Of a stretch of 64,000 nucleotides of DNA, positions 55,453-63,460 are shown piece after piece. The DNA is from Aquamicrobium zhengzhouense (GTDB taxonomy: Bacteria > Pseudomonadota > Alphaproteobacteria > Rhizobiales > Rhizobiaceae): the NCBI RefSeq assembly GCF_016124105.1, contig NZ_JADGMQ010000001.1, positions 1-64,000 of the forward strand, given 5' to 3'. The position numbers and the translations under genes were made by a program. How positions within the stretch are numbered: position 1 is the first letter of the stretch; each line of letters begins with the position of its first letter. The notes beneath the pieces were generated by a model, which searched no databases, was not told the origin of the DNA, and worked only from the letters and a program-made list of their open reading frames with translations.

Positions 55453-56706
55453 TCAGAAGATGAGACCACGCAATTGGTCTATGGCTAGCGCACCGAAGGT
55501 AAGAGTACACAACGTCAGCATGATGTTGGTGAAGCTACCATTGCGCCATTCTCGCGGCACGCGGTCTGTGTTGAGGATCCAGAGCAGTGTTACCGACATG
55601 AAAGGCATGAAAAGCGCGCCGAGAACGCCATAGGCGAGGATGAGGTAGACCGGCTGCCCGATATACAGCATCACCATTGGTGGGATTGTCAGCCAGAAAA
55701 TGTAAGCTTTGTAGAAGACACCGCCGGCCAATCGGCTTTTGTCATCGTGTGGCCGACCAAGCATATACCCGGCGAAATCGGCGAACATTAGACTGACGCC
55801 GTTCCAAACTCCGACGAGTGAAGACATCGTCGCCGCGCAGAAGCCGATGAGAAACAGCTTGCTCATCCACTGGCCGTAGCGTTCGCCAAGAACGGTAGCA
55901 AGATCGACCATTCCACGGTCGCCAGCGCCGATGGCGATACCGGCCGAGTAGAGCAACTCTGCGCCGACGATCAGCGTCGCGACGACGAAGATGCCGGTAA
56001 TGAGATAGGCCACTCCATTATCGATCCGCATGACCTTCATGTAACGCGTCGTGTTCCAGCCCTTTTCGCGTAGCCAGTAACCGTAAGCCGCCAGCGTGAT
56101 GGTGCCCCCGACGCCACCCGCGACGCTGAGCACATTGATCAGCGCGCCTTCTGGAATGTACGGGATGAGGCCGGTCAAGACTTCGCCCAGATTGGGCAAA
56201 GTTAAAATTGCTGCGGTGATCGTGGTGATGAACATCAGGATCACCATTGCGGTCAGCGCTTTTTCGAACACGTCATATTTCCCCGACCAAACCAGGACGA
56301 GGCCAAGCAGTCCTGAGATCACGCCCCAGGTGAAGACGCTGAAGAACGGGAAGAGGGAATACAGAGCAAGTCCGGTTCCAGCCATTGCTGCGGCGCCGTA
56401 GACGAAGCCCCAGATCACGATGTAGGGGCCGAAATACCAGTGCGTCCAGCGTCCAAGGCTGCTCCAGCCTTCGAAGATGGTCTTGCCGGTCGCAAGGCTG
56501 TATCGCCCCGCACCTTCAACGAGGATGACTTTCATGATGCAGCCAGCGATCACCGCCCACAACAGCGCGTAGCCATATTTGCTGCCGGCGACAGTCGTGG
56601 CAATCAGATCGGCAGCCCCAACGCCGGTAGCCGCGACCACAAGGCCTGGGCCAACCAAATTCCATTTTGGCTCAGGGCCGGGTGCGGGGTGTGGGGCGTT
56701 TGCCAT
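55453..56706 (-). CDS. Divergent Nramp-family metal transporter
   Basis: The 417-residue inner-membrane protein has 11 or so TM helices and the overall Nramp pattern (GPGLVVAATGVGAADLIATTVAG in TM1, SLVGVWNGVSLMFADFAG later). However, the canonical TM1 metal-binding DPGN is replaced by GAAD and the TM6 MPH motif is absent (VGGTITLAAYGYWL). It therefore belongs to a divergent branch of the Nramp superfamily whose substrate may be Mg2+ or another ion rather than Mn2+/Fe2+. A 13-bp inverted repeat lies ~33 bp upstream. The identification as Nramp-like is firm, the substrate is not. Confidence 0.8.
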   Translation of the reverse strand: MANAPHPAPGPEPKWNLVGPGLVVAATGVGAADLIATTVAGSKYGYALLWAVIAGCIMKVILVEGAGRYSLATGKTIFEGWSSLGRWTHWYFGPYIVIWGFVYGAAAMAGTGLALYSLFPFFSVFTWGVISGLLGLVLVWSGKYDVFEKALTAMVILMFITTITAAILTLPNLGEVLTGLIPYIPEGALINVLSVAGGVGGTITLAAYGYWLREKGWNTTRYMKVMRIDNGVAYLITGIFVVATLIVGAELLYSAGIAIGAGDRGMVDLATVLGERYGQWMSKLFLIGFCAATMSSLVGVWNGVSLMFADFAGYMLGRPHDDKSRLAGGVFYKAYIFWLTIPPMVMLYIGQPVYLILAYGVLGALFMPFMSVTLLWILNTDRVPREWRNGSFTNIMLTLCTLTFGALAIDQLRGLIF

Positions 56707-56738
56707 GCATGATCCTTGACGATAGCAATAAAAGAAAT

Positions 56739-56751
56739 CTCTAATTTAGAG
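56739..56751. promoter_or_regulatory. 13-bp inverted repeat upstream of the Nramp-like gene
   Basis: CTCTAA-T-TTAGAG is a perfect palindrome around one base and lies 33-45 bp upstream of the start codon in an A/T-rich stretch. It is a candidate operator for a metal-dependent repressor; no regulator gene is adjacent. Confidence 0.45.
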
Positions 56752-56869
56752 TTTCTTGATTTGCAGGTCTGGTCAAGGGAAGGGAACTAAGGAAACGCGC
56801 GCGCCAACCGGTATGTCTGCATGTGTGTCGTGTAACGCTTAACTGTTCGGAGCGTTGCGAGTCCTGTAT

Positions 56870-57187
56870 TTAATCTGCTTCATCGCTGTCGAGGAGCCGT
56901 GTGGACCTCCAGCGCGTCAGCACCTCGTTGATCTCGTCGATCACGAAGAAGCGGGCGGAGTCCCGATCGTAGCCTTCCTCCAGGAGGCTGTCGTAAGCGG
57001 AATGCTCATGCCGAACATAAGTGATCGTCGCGATCCAGACCGCGATTGACGGCGGAAGCTCACGCATGTCACGCGCGCTCGCCATTTCACGGATCTTCTC
57101 GATATCGGCGTAAGGAGCCAGCGGCAAAAGCGTGGTCAGCGACTTGGCGATGGCTTTCTGCCGGTGGGTTGAAGGCCTGCCGTTCAT
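56870..57187 (-). CDS. DUF2293-domain protein
   Basis: The 105-residue protein matches DUF2293, a small conserved domain with unknown biochemical role (REMASARDMRELPPSIAVWIA, YVRHEHSAYDSLLEEGYDRDSARFFV by first residues). It is mostly helical and charged, without signal or TM segments. It overlaps the trmO stop by 4 bp (ATGA) and is translated after it. In alphaproteobacteria this arrangement suggests a shared role with tRNA or RNA metabolism, which is inference. Confidence 0.8.
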   Translation of the reverse strand: MNGRPSTHRQKAIAKSLTTLLPLAPYADIEKIREMASARDMRELPPSIAVWIATITYVRHEHSAYDSLLEEGYDRDSARFFVIDEINEVLTRWRSTRLLDSDEAD

Positions 57188-57678
57188 GCTTTGGAGACAA
57201 CCGCGTCCGATATCGCATCCGTCGATGCGTAATACGGCTTTATGTCGATAACAGGCGTTCCGTCCATCACGTCGATCGCATCGAGTGAAAGGATCCCTTC
57301 CTCGATGTTAAGTGACAGCAGCCGAGCGATGTGCAGCCCGATCGGATTCGGCCTCACGGGTGAGCGGAGGGAGAACGTACCTTGAGCAGAAGCGGCATGA
57401 CGGGGTTTCTGCAGCATCAGGTCGCGCCTTGCCTCGTGAAGCCAGCTTAAAATTATGACATGGCTGGCGCGCTCGAGACCGGTCAGCCCGCTTCGCCACC
57501 TTGGGTCGATCTCGACGGATGCCGGGAGCGCACGCTCGCGCGCTGCGGACATGTTCCGCGGGCATTCGTCACGGCTGGTCCAGGGGGAGCGAAAGTGCCC
57601 GATGAAGATTACGGAAGCGTCGCTGGCAGTTTTTGCCGGGTCAAAGGTGAGGGCGACTTCGCCTTCGCGTATGGTCAT
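57184..57678 (-). CDS. trmO: tRNA (N6-threonylcarbamoyladenosine37-N6)-methyltransferase TrmO
   Basis: TrmO (TsaA/YaeB family) adds a methyl group to t6A37 of ANN-decoding tRNAs (164 residues). It is a single beta-barrel methyltransferase with IGHFRSPW, LERASHVIILSWLHEARRD, RSPVRPNPIGLH and DGTPVIDIKPYY. I chose ATG 57678 because GGGAG is at a good distance; a GTG at 57684 would abut that sequence. The product is shorter than E. coli YaeB (~235), lacking the C-terminal extension; short forms are common. It is coupled with the DUF2293 gene. Confidence 0.88.
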   Translation of the reverse strand: MTIREGEVALTFDPAKTASDASVIFIGHFRSPWTSRDECPRNMSAARERALPASVEIDPRWRSGLTGLERASHVIILSWLHEARRDLMLQKPRHAASAQGTFSLRSPVRPNPIGLHIARLLSLNIEEGILSLDAIDVMDGTPVIDIKPYYASTDAISDAVVSKA

Positions 57679-57721
57679 ACTCACTCCCGGTTGAGAACTC
57701 GCTTGTGTAGCACCTGCCGGT

Positions 57722-57743
57722 GATATAAATATATCTTTATGTC
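57722..57743. promoter_or_regulatory. 22-bp near-palindrome upstream of the ArsR-methyltransferase gene
   Basis: GATATAAA at the left and TTTATGTC at the right flank TATATC; 18 of 22 positions are symmetric. It ends 15 bp before the start codon. AT-rich palindromes of this type are known or predicted as operators of SAM/SAH-responsive ArsR proteins in Alphaproteobacteria (SahR). Autorepression is the likely function. Confidence 0.6.
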
Positions 57744-57758
57744 CAATCGGAATGTGCC

Positions 57759-58763
57759 ATGTTGACCCGAACTGCGACCAGCCTCGCCACTATGGTTGAT
57801 ACGATGAAAGCGTCGGCCGAATCCAGCCGCCTTCGTATCCTGCTATTGCTTTCCCGCGGTGATCTCACTGTTACTGATCTAACCGAAATCCTGGCGCAGT
57901 CACAGCCGCGGGTTTCGCGACACCTGAAGCTCTTGATGGAAGCGCAGTTGGTGGAGAGGTACCAGGAGGGGTCCTGGGCCTTTTTCCGGCTGTCTGACGT
58001 CGAATCTTCGCGTGAATTCGTGAACGGGATTGTAGGACGCGTCGATCCAAACGATCCTACGGTTGAGCGTGACCTTGAACGTTTGGCGGCAGTTAAAGGT
58101 CGGCGGGCCGAACGTGCAGCCGCATACTTCCGCGCCAGCGCGGCCAGCTGGGATCAGATACGGTCGCTGCATGTTCCCGATGGGGCCGTCGAGGCAGCTT
58201 TGTTGGAGCTTGTCGGAGATGCTCCGTTTCAGTCCATGCTGGATCTGGGCACAGGCACGGGCCGTCTCCTTGAGTTGTTCGCCCCTTTATATCGACGCGG
58301 CGTAGGCATCGATCTTTCGCGCGAGATGCTTTCAGTGGCACGGGCCAATCTCGACAACGCGGACGTTGCCCACGCGCAGGTACGCCAAGGCGATATCTAC
58401 GCTCCGCCGGTCGAGCGTGACGCTTTCGATCTGGTGACAATGCATCAGGTTCTGCACTTTCTGGACGAACCCGGGCAGGCAATCCGCGAGGCCGCGCGGC
58501 TGTTGCGTCCGGCAGGAAGGCTCGTCATCGTCGATTTTGCGCCGCACGGTCTTGAGTTCCTGCGAGAGAAGCATGCCCATGCAAGGCTTGGTTTTTCCGA
58601 CCTGCAGATAGGCAACTGGCTTGCGGAATCCGGATTGGAGTTTGAGGCAACCCGCAGTTTTGCTCCCGCCGATGACGAAGGCCTGACCGTCAAACTATGG
58701 CTGGGCCGGGATCAACGCCTATTGATCGCCAACGACGATGAGGCGCGCCGGGAGATTGCCTGA
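57759..58763 (+). CDS. ArsR-family regulator fused to a SAM-dependent methyltransferase domain (SahR-like)
   Basis: The 334-residue protein has an N-terminal winged helix-turn-helix (~15-95; SSRLRILLLLSRGDLTVTDL, SQPRVSRHLKLLMEA) and a C-terminal class I methyltransferase domain (~130-310; motif I MLDLGTGTGRLLELF, then VGIDLSREMLS and GRLVIVDFAPHG). In known SahR regulators the methyltransferase-like domain senses S-adenosylhomocysteine and controls methionine-cycle genes such as metF, metH and sahH. None of these is in the window. A 22-bp palindrome lies at the promoter. Whether the domain retains enzyme activity is unknown. Confidence 0.88.
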   Translation: MLTRTATSLATMVDTMKASAESSRLRILLLLSRGDLTVTDLTEILAQSQPRVSRHLKLLMEAQLVERYQEGSWAFFRLSDVESSREFVNGIVGRVDPNDPTVERDLERLAAVKGRRAERAAAYFRASAASWDQIRSLHVPDGAVEAALLELVGDAPFQSMLDLGTGTGRLLELFAPLYRRGVGIDLSREMLSVARANLDNADVAHAQVRQGDIYAPPVERDAFDLVTMHQVLHFLDEPGQAIREAARLLRPAGRLVIVDFAPHGLEFLREKHAHARLGFSDLQIGNWLAESGLEFEATRSFAPADDEGLTVKLWLGRDQRLLIANDDEARREIA

Positions 58764-58946
58764 CGGCCTCCACCCAACTTTGCGGCCGGAATGTTTCTGG
58801 TGAAAGGCTCAAGGCTGAGCGGCTCTCTGGCCTGCATCACGATCTGCAGCGCGTTCTCGTCACGCATATCTCGCCCTTATGATCTGCCATCCGATCGAGA
58901 TGCTACGACGACCGTTACAGCGCAGGCGGCGTGATTTTGGATAAAG

Positions 58947-58976
58947 AAAAGGCCGGTGGATCGACCGGCCTTTTCT
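58947..58976. terminator. Bidirectional terminator
   Basis: GGCCGGT-N6-ACCGGCC (58951-58970) is flanked by AAAA on the left and TTTT on the right. It can terminate the SahR-like gene (plus strand) and the small peptide gene at 59031 (minus strand). Confidence 0.85.
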
Positions 58977-59030
58977 CTTGTTTCCTTCGCGTCCTCTTGA
59001 CGCTTCAGCCTCTACTCCGAGCGGACTAGA

Positions 59031-59117
59031 TTAAGCCAGCACTCCGAAAACCAAGGCTGCTATAAATGTAAACGCAGCACAGATCATCAATGCATTGATA
59101 GGTCGTGCAAGTCCCAT
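59031..59117 (-). CDS. 28-residue single-helix membrane peptide
   Basis: This minus-strand frame encodes MGLARPINALMICAAFTFIA (first 20 residues) and ends VFGVLA. An AAGGAGAT is placed 8 nt before the ATG, an optimal ribosome-binding site. The peptide has a basic N-terminus (Arg5) and one hydrophobic helix of about 20 residues, so it should insert in the inner membrane. The bidirectional terminator at 58947 lies 55 bp after the stop. It is too short for usual gene callers. I do not recognise a named family; function unknown. Confidence 0.7.
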   Translation of the reverse strand: MGLARPINALMICAAFTFIAALVFGVLA

Positions 59118-59284
59118 TGGCGATATCTCCTTTGCGGACTAGCTGTGGATTCTAAAGCCCAAATGGCGAGGCGCAAGCGCAAATTTACCGAAATTCAATC
59201 GTTTCGTTAGGATGGAATTGCGCACTGATCTGATAATGCCTTGTTTATCAACGACATTCCCTTCGATTCAGCGATGAACAAAAA

Positions 59285-59403
59285 GTGAGTGATGGCATGG
59301 TTTTCCATTCCCGGTGCCTCCTCAAAACCACCAATCATGCCGGTTGGGCTGGACATTGCGGAAGTGAGCTACACTCTTATTGCTCAATACTTCGGAGAGG
59401 CTC
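59285..59403 (+). ncRNA. Candidate speF-type leader RNA
   Basis: The stretch before the decarboxylase contains GGTTTTCC, CCCGGTGCC, AAAACCACCAA and CATGCCGGTTGG. GGTTTT/AAAACC and CCAA/TTGG can pair, so that alternative hairpins form. The layout resembles the speF RNA described upstream of ornithine decarboxylase genes in Alphaproteobacteria. The match is from memory of the motif, not an alignment. The GTG-initiated frame that crosses it is probably not translated. Confidence 0.5.
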
Positions 59404-60624
59404 ATGCAGCGATTTGAGAATGCACGCGAGGCGGCACTCGCGTTACGTCCTGACGATCCGGTTTATTGCTTCCGCCCCACCATTTTGAAAAAAGATTGCC
59501 AGAACTTCATGGGAATGTTTCCTGGCAAGACCGCCTACGCGGTCAAGACCAATGGCGAGCGGATGGTCCTTCAAACTCTGTCGGAAGCCGGTGTTACGGC
59601 TTTCGACGTCGCGTCGCCTGCTGAGATTGCAGATGTGCGCGCGGTGGCACCGAAAGCCGAGATGCTTTACATGCATCCGGTCAAGGCGCAGTCCCACATC
59701 CGTCTTGCGTTGGAAGATTACGGAATCCGGACAATCGTCGTCGATCACGAGGACGAGATCGTTAAACTCGTTCGGGTTGTCCGTGCACTCGACATAGATC
59801 CCTCCACCATCACGGCTTTCGTGCGCATCCAGACCAAGGGCAGCGCCGCATATGAATTGTCCAAGAAGTTCGGAGCGGGGCCGGCCTCTGCTGTAGAACT
59901 TGCTGATCGCCTGGGGCGTTCGGGGTTCAAGGTTGGCCTTTGCTTCCATGTCGGGAGCCAGATTGAGGACCCTGACACGTACCGGCGCGCGCTTGCATCT
60001 GCCGACTGGGTGCGTAACCGGATGAAGGTTCCCCTTGCGGCGCTGGATGTAGGTGGCGGGTTCCCTGCTGAATATGGCCATGATCCCAACCGCAAGCAGC
60101 CCAAGATGCCGTCTTTGGAAGACATCATGGCGAGGCTGCGGGCCGATATAGAAGAATGGGGCTTTGCGGATACCCCGCTCGTCGCAGAGCCGGGCAGGGT
60201 CATCGTCGCGCGCGCCTTTTCGCTCATTGTGAGGGTGCTGCTGCGCAAGGGGCGGCGGCTCTACATCAATGACGGAATATGGGCGTCATTATCGGATTCA
60301 TGGACCGGCAAGATCACGCTGCCGGCCCGCTTTATCCCGGACCCGGCCATCCGCAATCGCAGCGGAGACAAGAAGAACATAGTTCCCTTCCGCGTCTGCG
60401 GCGCGACCTGTGACTCGGTTGATATTTTGTCCAGACCCTTCTGGCTCCCGGAAACGGTGGATACGGGTGACTGGATCGAGATCGGTCACATAGGTGCTTA
60501 CTCATTGTCTCTGCGCACACGGTTCAACGGGTTCTATCCCAACACATTCGTCGAATTGACGGCGCCGTTCGACGAGGGTGGGATGCCGGAAGGCTTTGCG
60601 AGCCTCGAGACAATGGCCGACTAG
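59404..60624 (+). CDS. Ornithine/lysine-type PLP decarboxylase (fold type III)
   Basis: The 406-residue, fold-type III decarboxylase (alanine racemase/ODC family) probably makes putrescine from ornithine. The PLP Lys is in TAYAVKTNGERMV (~50), with substrate- and PLP-binding segments DVASPAEI, CFHVGSQIEDP (~190), LDVGGGFPAEY (~217), PLVAEPGRVIVA (~262) and the C-terminal catalytic Cys in VCGATCDSVDIL (~340). ATG 59404 follows GGAGAGG. A candidate speF leader precedes it. Carboxynorspermidine or diaminopimelate decarboxylase activity cannot be excluded, but Lys-Arg substrate loops of the DapF/LysA group are not seen. Confidence 0.88.
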   Translation: MQRFENAREAALALRPDDPVYCFRPTILKKDCQNFMGMFPGKTAYAVKTNGERMVLQTLSEAGVTAFDVASPAEIADVRAVAPKAEMLYMHPVKAQSHIRLALEDYGIRTIVVDHEDEIVKLVRVVRALDIDPSTITAFVRIQTKGSAAYELSKKFGAGPASAVELADRLGRSGFKVGLCFHVGSQIEDPDTYRRALASADWVRNRMKVPLAALDVGGGFPAEYGHDPNRKQPKMPSLEDIMARLRADIEEWGFADTPLVAEPGRVIVARAFSLIVRVLLRKGRRLYINDGIWASLSDSWTGKITLPARFIPDPAIRNRSGDKKNIVPFRVCGATCDSVDILSRPFWLPETVDTGDWIEIGHIGAYSLSLRTRFNGFYPNTFVELTAPFDEGGMPEGFASLETMAD

Positions 60625-60634
60625 CCAAGCTGGC

Positions 60635-61450
60635 TCAGCGAATGTGCTGCGCGAGCCAGCGACGCCACTGCGCTTCCGTTCCGTTGAACACGTTGATGTC
60701 CGCGTCGCCTTTGATGCCCGGCACTTCCCCAGTCCCGGTATACTGCCAGAACAGGAAGGGATGGCGATTGTAGCGCACGTCCGGGTGGTCGGCGACGGAA
60801 CGAAGCCACCAGTCGTAGCCCTTGAACTCGTGCAGCCGGTTGTCGTGATAGAAGTCTACTGACGTGTAGATGATCGGACGTTTGCCGTAATGCCGTTCGA
60901 TCATGTCGAGGAAGACCTTCATCTCCTTCTGGACGACATTCGCCGGGGGACGAAGCTTGCAGCTTGGTGACAGGTGGTTCCATTCCATATCTAGAACGTG
61001 CGGGAGCACACCTGCTTCGCGCGGCACGTTGCGGATGAACCACTGAGCTTGTTCTACGGCTGGTCGGCAGAAATAGAAGAAGTGGTAGGCGGAACGGGGA
61101 AGGCCTGCGGTCTTGGCTCCACGCCAGTGCTCGTGGAACTTGTCATCCAGCCGATCGCCCCCTTCCGTTGCCTTGATAAAGACGAATGAAATTCCCGAAT
61201 TGCGCGCCTTCAGCCAATCAACCGAGGTCTGATATTTCGAGACGTCCGTTCCATGGACGGCGTAGCGATGGGGCGCACGGCCTGTCCAGGGGTGAGGCTT
61301 CCTGTCGCCGAAACGTGGATGGCTCACCGCTACATGTCCTGAGGTGGCGGCTGGCTGCGATTTCGGAGCAATGTCGCTGAAATCGTAGGAAATGCTCGTG
61401 CACGAAGCGAGAAGCAGGCAGGTCATCAGGGACCATAGTCGGCGCATCAT
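60635..61450 (-). CDS. GH25-family lysozyme-like lipoprotein
   Basis: The 271-residue lipoprotein (LLLASCTSISYDF, lipobox Cys ~17) has a C-terminal GH25 muramidase domain (~70-271). Catalytic candidates are in HGTDVSKYQ (Asp) and VLDMEWNHL (Asp-x-Glu), with YHFFYFCRP and FLFWQYTGTGEVPG as other family blocks. It would cleave the beta-1,4 bond between MurNAc and GlcNAc in peptidoglycan, anchored to the periplasmic face of a membrane. AGAGGA precedes ATG 61450 (an ATG at 61447 follows at once). Confidence 0.9.
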   Translation of the reverse strand: MMRRLWSLMTCLLLASCTSISYDFSDIAPKSQPAATSGHVAVSHPRFGDRKPHPWTGRAPHRYAVHGTDVSKYQTSVDWLKARNSGISFVFIKATEGGDRLDDKFHEHWRGAKTAGLPRSAYHFFYFCRPAVEQAQWFIRNVPREAGVLPHVLDMEWNHLSPSCKLRPPANVVQKEMKVFLDMIERHYGKRPIIYTSVDFYHDNRLHEFKGYDWWLRSVADHPDVRYNRHPFLFWQYTGTGEVPGIKGDADINVFNGTEAQWRRWLAQHIR

Positions 61451-61688
61451 TCCTCTTCCCTCTTTTGGCAGTGCTCGCTCGAATCGACCGGCGGAGGCAG
61501 GACCATATCTGCCCACCTTAAACCAGCTCCAGTTGATTTTCGGGTAAGGTGCTCACATCGGACCAAAGCAAGCTTGAGCGGGGGGTGTAACAACCGGTAA
61601 TTCAAAGTGACGAAACCCCAACTAATAGAAAGCGTTTCTCTCCCGATCGCGGACCGCATTCCCGCCTTCACCACAAAGGAGATAGGAA

Positions 61689-61868
61689 ATGAAAAAGCTG
61701 ATCCTTGCTTCGATTTCCGGTATCGCCCTAATGGGCTTGGCAGCTTGCAGCGATACTGATGGCACGACCACTCAGGCTGTTCCGGATAATGAGCCGCCAG
61801 CAACGACGGCGCCGATGGACGCCACGCCTCCGGCCACTGATCCGGCTGCACCTGCGCCAGCTCAATAA
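61689..61868 (+). CDS. Small lipoprotein, Thr/Pro/Ala-rich
   Basis: The 59-residue frame starts at ATG 61689 after AAAGGAGATAGG, an excellent ribosome-binding site. The N-terminus KKLILASISGIALMGLAAC is a lipoprotein signal with the lipobox Cys at ~20, followed by a low-complexity tail of Thr, Pro, Asp and Ala (DTDGTTTQAVPDNEPP). The tail has no fold and probably serves as an exposed or periplasmic linker. A terminator follows at 61887. Function unknown. Confidence 0.78.
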   Translation: MKKLILASISGIALMGLAACSDTDGTTTQAVPDNEPPATTAPMDATPPATDPAAPAPAQ

Positions 61869-61886
61869 TCGCGTTACGTCTATTTC

Positions 61887-61922
61887 AAGGGCCGCCCCAA
61901 ATGTTGGCGGCCCTTATTCTTT
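61887..61922 (+). terminator. Terminator after the small lipoprotein gene
   Basis: AAGGGCCGCC pairs with GGCGGCCCTT around a CCAAATGTT loop and is followed by ATTCTTT. Confidence 0.8.
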
Positions 61923-61982
61923 GCGCCACCAATGAGAAAAAAGTGCCTCGTCACCGGGGCCAATTCATCCTATGAAGCGCTA

Positions 61983-62696
61983 ATGTCTATCTGGGCGCGC
62001 ATAAGCGAATTTCTCTCTTCAATTTCCACCGTCGCGATGACCAATGTCATCGAACGGGTGCGTACTGTTTTTGAAGGTGATCCCGAGATGCGGCGGCGTG
62101 TGGCGTTTTCGATTGCCATGATCGCGCTGTCCGCCAAGATGGCGAAAGCGGATGGTGTCGTCACTCGTGATGAAGTGCAGGCGTTTCAGCAGATCTTCAT
62201 CGTGCCGGCTGACCAGGCAAAAAACGTGGCGCGGCTGTTCGATTTGGCGAAGCAGGACATTGCCGGCTTCGACGCTTACGCGCAGCGCATCGCAGGATTG
62301 TGCGGCTCCGGCCAGCCAAACTGTGCGCTGCTGGAGGATGTGTTGGATGGTCTGTTCCACATTGCTAAGGCGGATGGCGTCGTTCACGAACATGAGCTCG
62401 GCTTCCTTCGCAGGGTAGGCGAGGTTTTCCAGATCGAGGACAGTCACTTCGAGACGATACTTGCCCGGCATACCATTGCGCGCGACGGCACCGATCCTTG
62501 GCGCGTTCTCGGTCTCGCGCCGAATACCCCCTTCGACAAGGTCCGGGCACGTTATCGATTGATGGTTGCCGAGAACCATCCCGACAAGTTGATTGCCCGG
62601 GGCGTTCCCGAAGAGTTTTTGGCTATTGCGAACAGCCGTTTGGCCGCGATCAACGGCGCTTATGAAGCTATCGAGCGCTCCATGAGGTTTGCATGA
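61983..62696 (+). CDS. TerB/J-domain protein (DjlA-like co-chaperone)
   Basis: The 237-residue protein has an N-terminal TerB-like helical domain (~35-165; MIALSAKMAKADGVVTRDEV and a repeat FHIAKADGVVHEHELGFL) and a C-terminal J domain (~170-237) with the HPD tripeptide in VAENHPDKLIA. The two KADGVV units look like duplicated metal-binding helical turns. No TM segment is evident at the start, unlike E. coli DjlA. ATG 61983 is preferred over the upstream frame by similarity. It overlaps the amidase gene by 4 bp, so a chaperone role in the envelope or in the amidase pathway is suggested. Confidence 0.88.
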   Translation: MSIWARISEFLSSISTVAMTNVIERVRTVFEGDPEMRRRVAFSIAMIALSAKMAKADGVVTRDEVQAFQQIFIVPADQAKNVARLFDLAKQDIAGFDAYAQRIAGLCGSGQPNCALLEDVLDGLFHIAKADGVVHEHELGFLRRVGEVFQIEDSHFETILARHTIARDGTDPWRVLGLAPNTPFDKVRARYRLMVAENHPDKLIARGVPEEFLAIANSRLAAINGAYEAIERSMRFA

Positions 62697-63460
62697 CGGG
62701 TTTTCTCCCGGATTTTAAGGGGGCGGACGTTCGTGTCTCGCCAAATTTCGGACCCCGCGCGCCGAACGCGCGTCCGGATCTTCTCATTCTTCACTACACA
62801 GGCATGGAGACTGGGGAGGCTGCAGAAGTGTGGCTTTGCGCGCAGGAAAGTGAAGTCTCCTGTCATTATATTGTCCATGAAGATGGTCGGATCGTGCAGA
62901 TGGTGCGCGAAAGCGATCGTGCCTGGCATGCCGGAAAAGGTTCATGGAAGGGGCGCGAGGACGTCAATTCCTGGTCGATCGGGATCGAGGTCGTGAATGC
63001 TGGGCCACTCGCCCAATTTCCCGATTTTCCGGACGTTCAGATCCACGCAGTCGCGGAATTGGCCCGCGATATTTGCGCGCGCAATCACATTTCTCCGGAA
63101 CGAGTCCTGGCGCATTCGGACGTTTCTCCGGGGAGGAAGATCGATCCGGGCGAACGGTTTCCGTGGGACAGACTCGCGCAGATGGGCGTCGGTCATTGCG
63201 TCGTTCCGGCTCCCGTACAAGGAGGTCGGTTCCTCGCGACGGGCGATCGCGGCGAGCCGGTAGAAGCGCTGCAATCCATGCTTTCCGTCTACGGATACAG
63301 CATCGAAATCAATGGCTTGTTCGATGATGCAACCAAACAGGTCGTCGAAGCGTTTCAGAGACACTTCAGGCGCGACCGCGTTGACGGCGTTGCTGATAGA
63401 TCAACTATCGAAACCTTGCATCGTCTTCTTGTTTCACTTCCAACGGAAGTTCTAAGTTAA
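62693..63460 (+). CDS. N-acetylmuramoyl-L-alanine amidase with peptidoglycan-binding domain (AmiD-like)
   Basis: The 255-residue amidase has an Amidase_2 domain (~20-180) that cleaves the bond between MurNAc and the stem peptide. Zn ligands are in LLILHYTGM (His), LAHSDVSPGRKIDPG (His and Asp), and SCHYIVHEDG supplies the substrate-side His. The C-terminal ~65 residues form a PG_binding_1 domain (GDRGEPVEALQSML, FDDATKQVVEAFQRHFR). The ATG overlaps the J-domain stop. No signal peptide is visible, so it may recycle fragments in the cytoplasm (AmpD-like) or be exported by another route. Confidence 0.92.
   Translation: MTGFLPDFKGADVRVSPNFGPRAPNARPDLLILHYTGMETGEAAEVWLCAQESEVSCHYIVHEDGRIVQMVRESDRAWHAGKGSWKGREDVNSWSIGIEVVNAGPLAQFPDFPDVQIHAVAELARDICARNHISPERVLAHSDVSPGRKIDPGERFPWDRLAQMGVGHCVVPAPVQGGRFLATGDRGEPVEALQSMLSVYGYSIEINGLFDDATKQVVEAFQRHFRRDRVDGVADRSTIETLHRLLVSLPTEVLS

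Noticed and set aside
59285-59488. GTG-initiated 67-codon frame across the leader of the decarboxylase
   Set aside because: No ribosome-binding site precedes it. The stretch is better explained as a structured leader that runs into the decarboxylase gene. A short regulatory uORF cannot be fully excluded.
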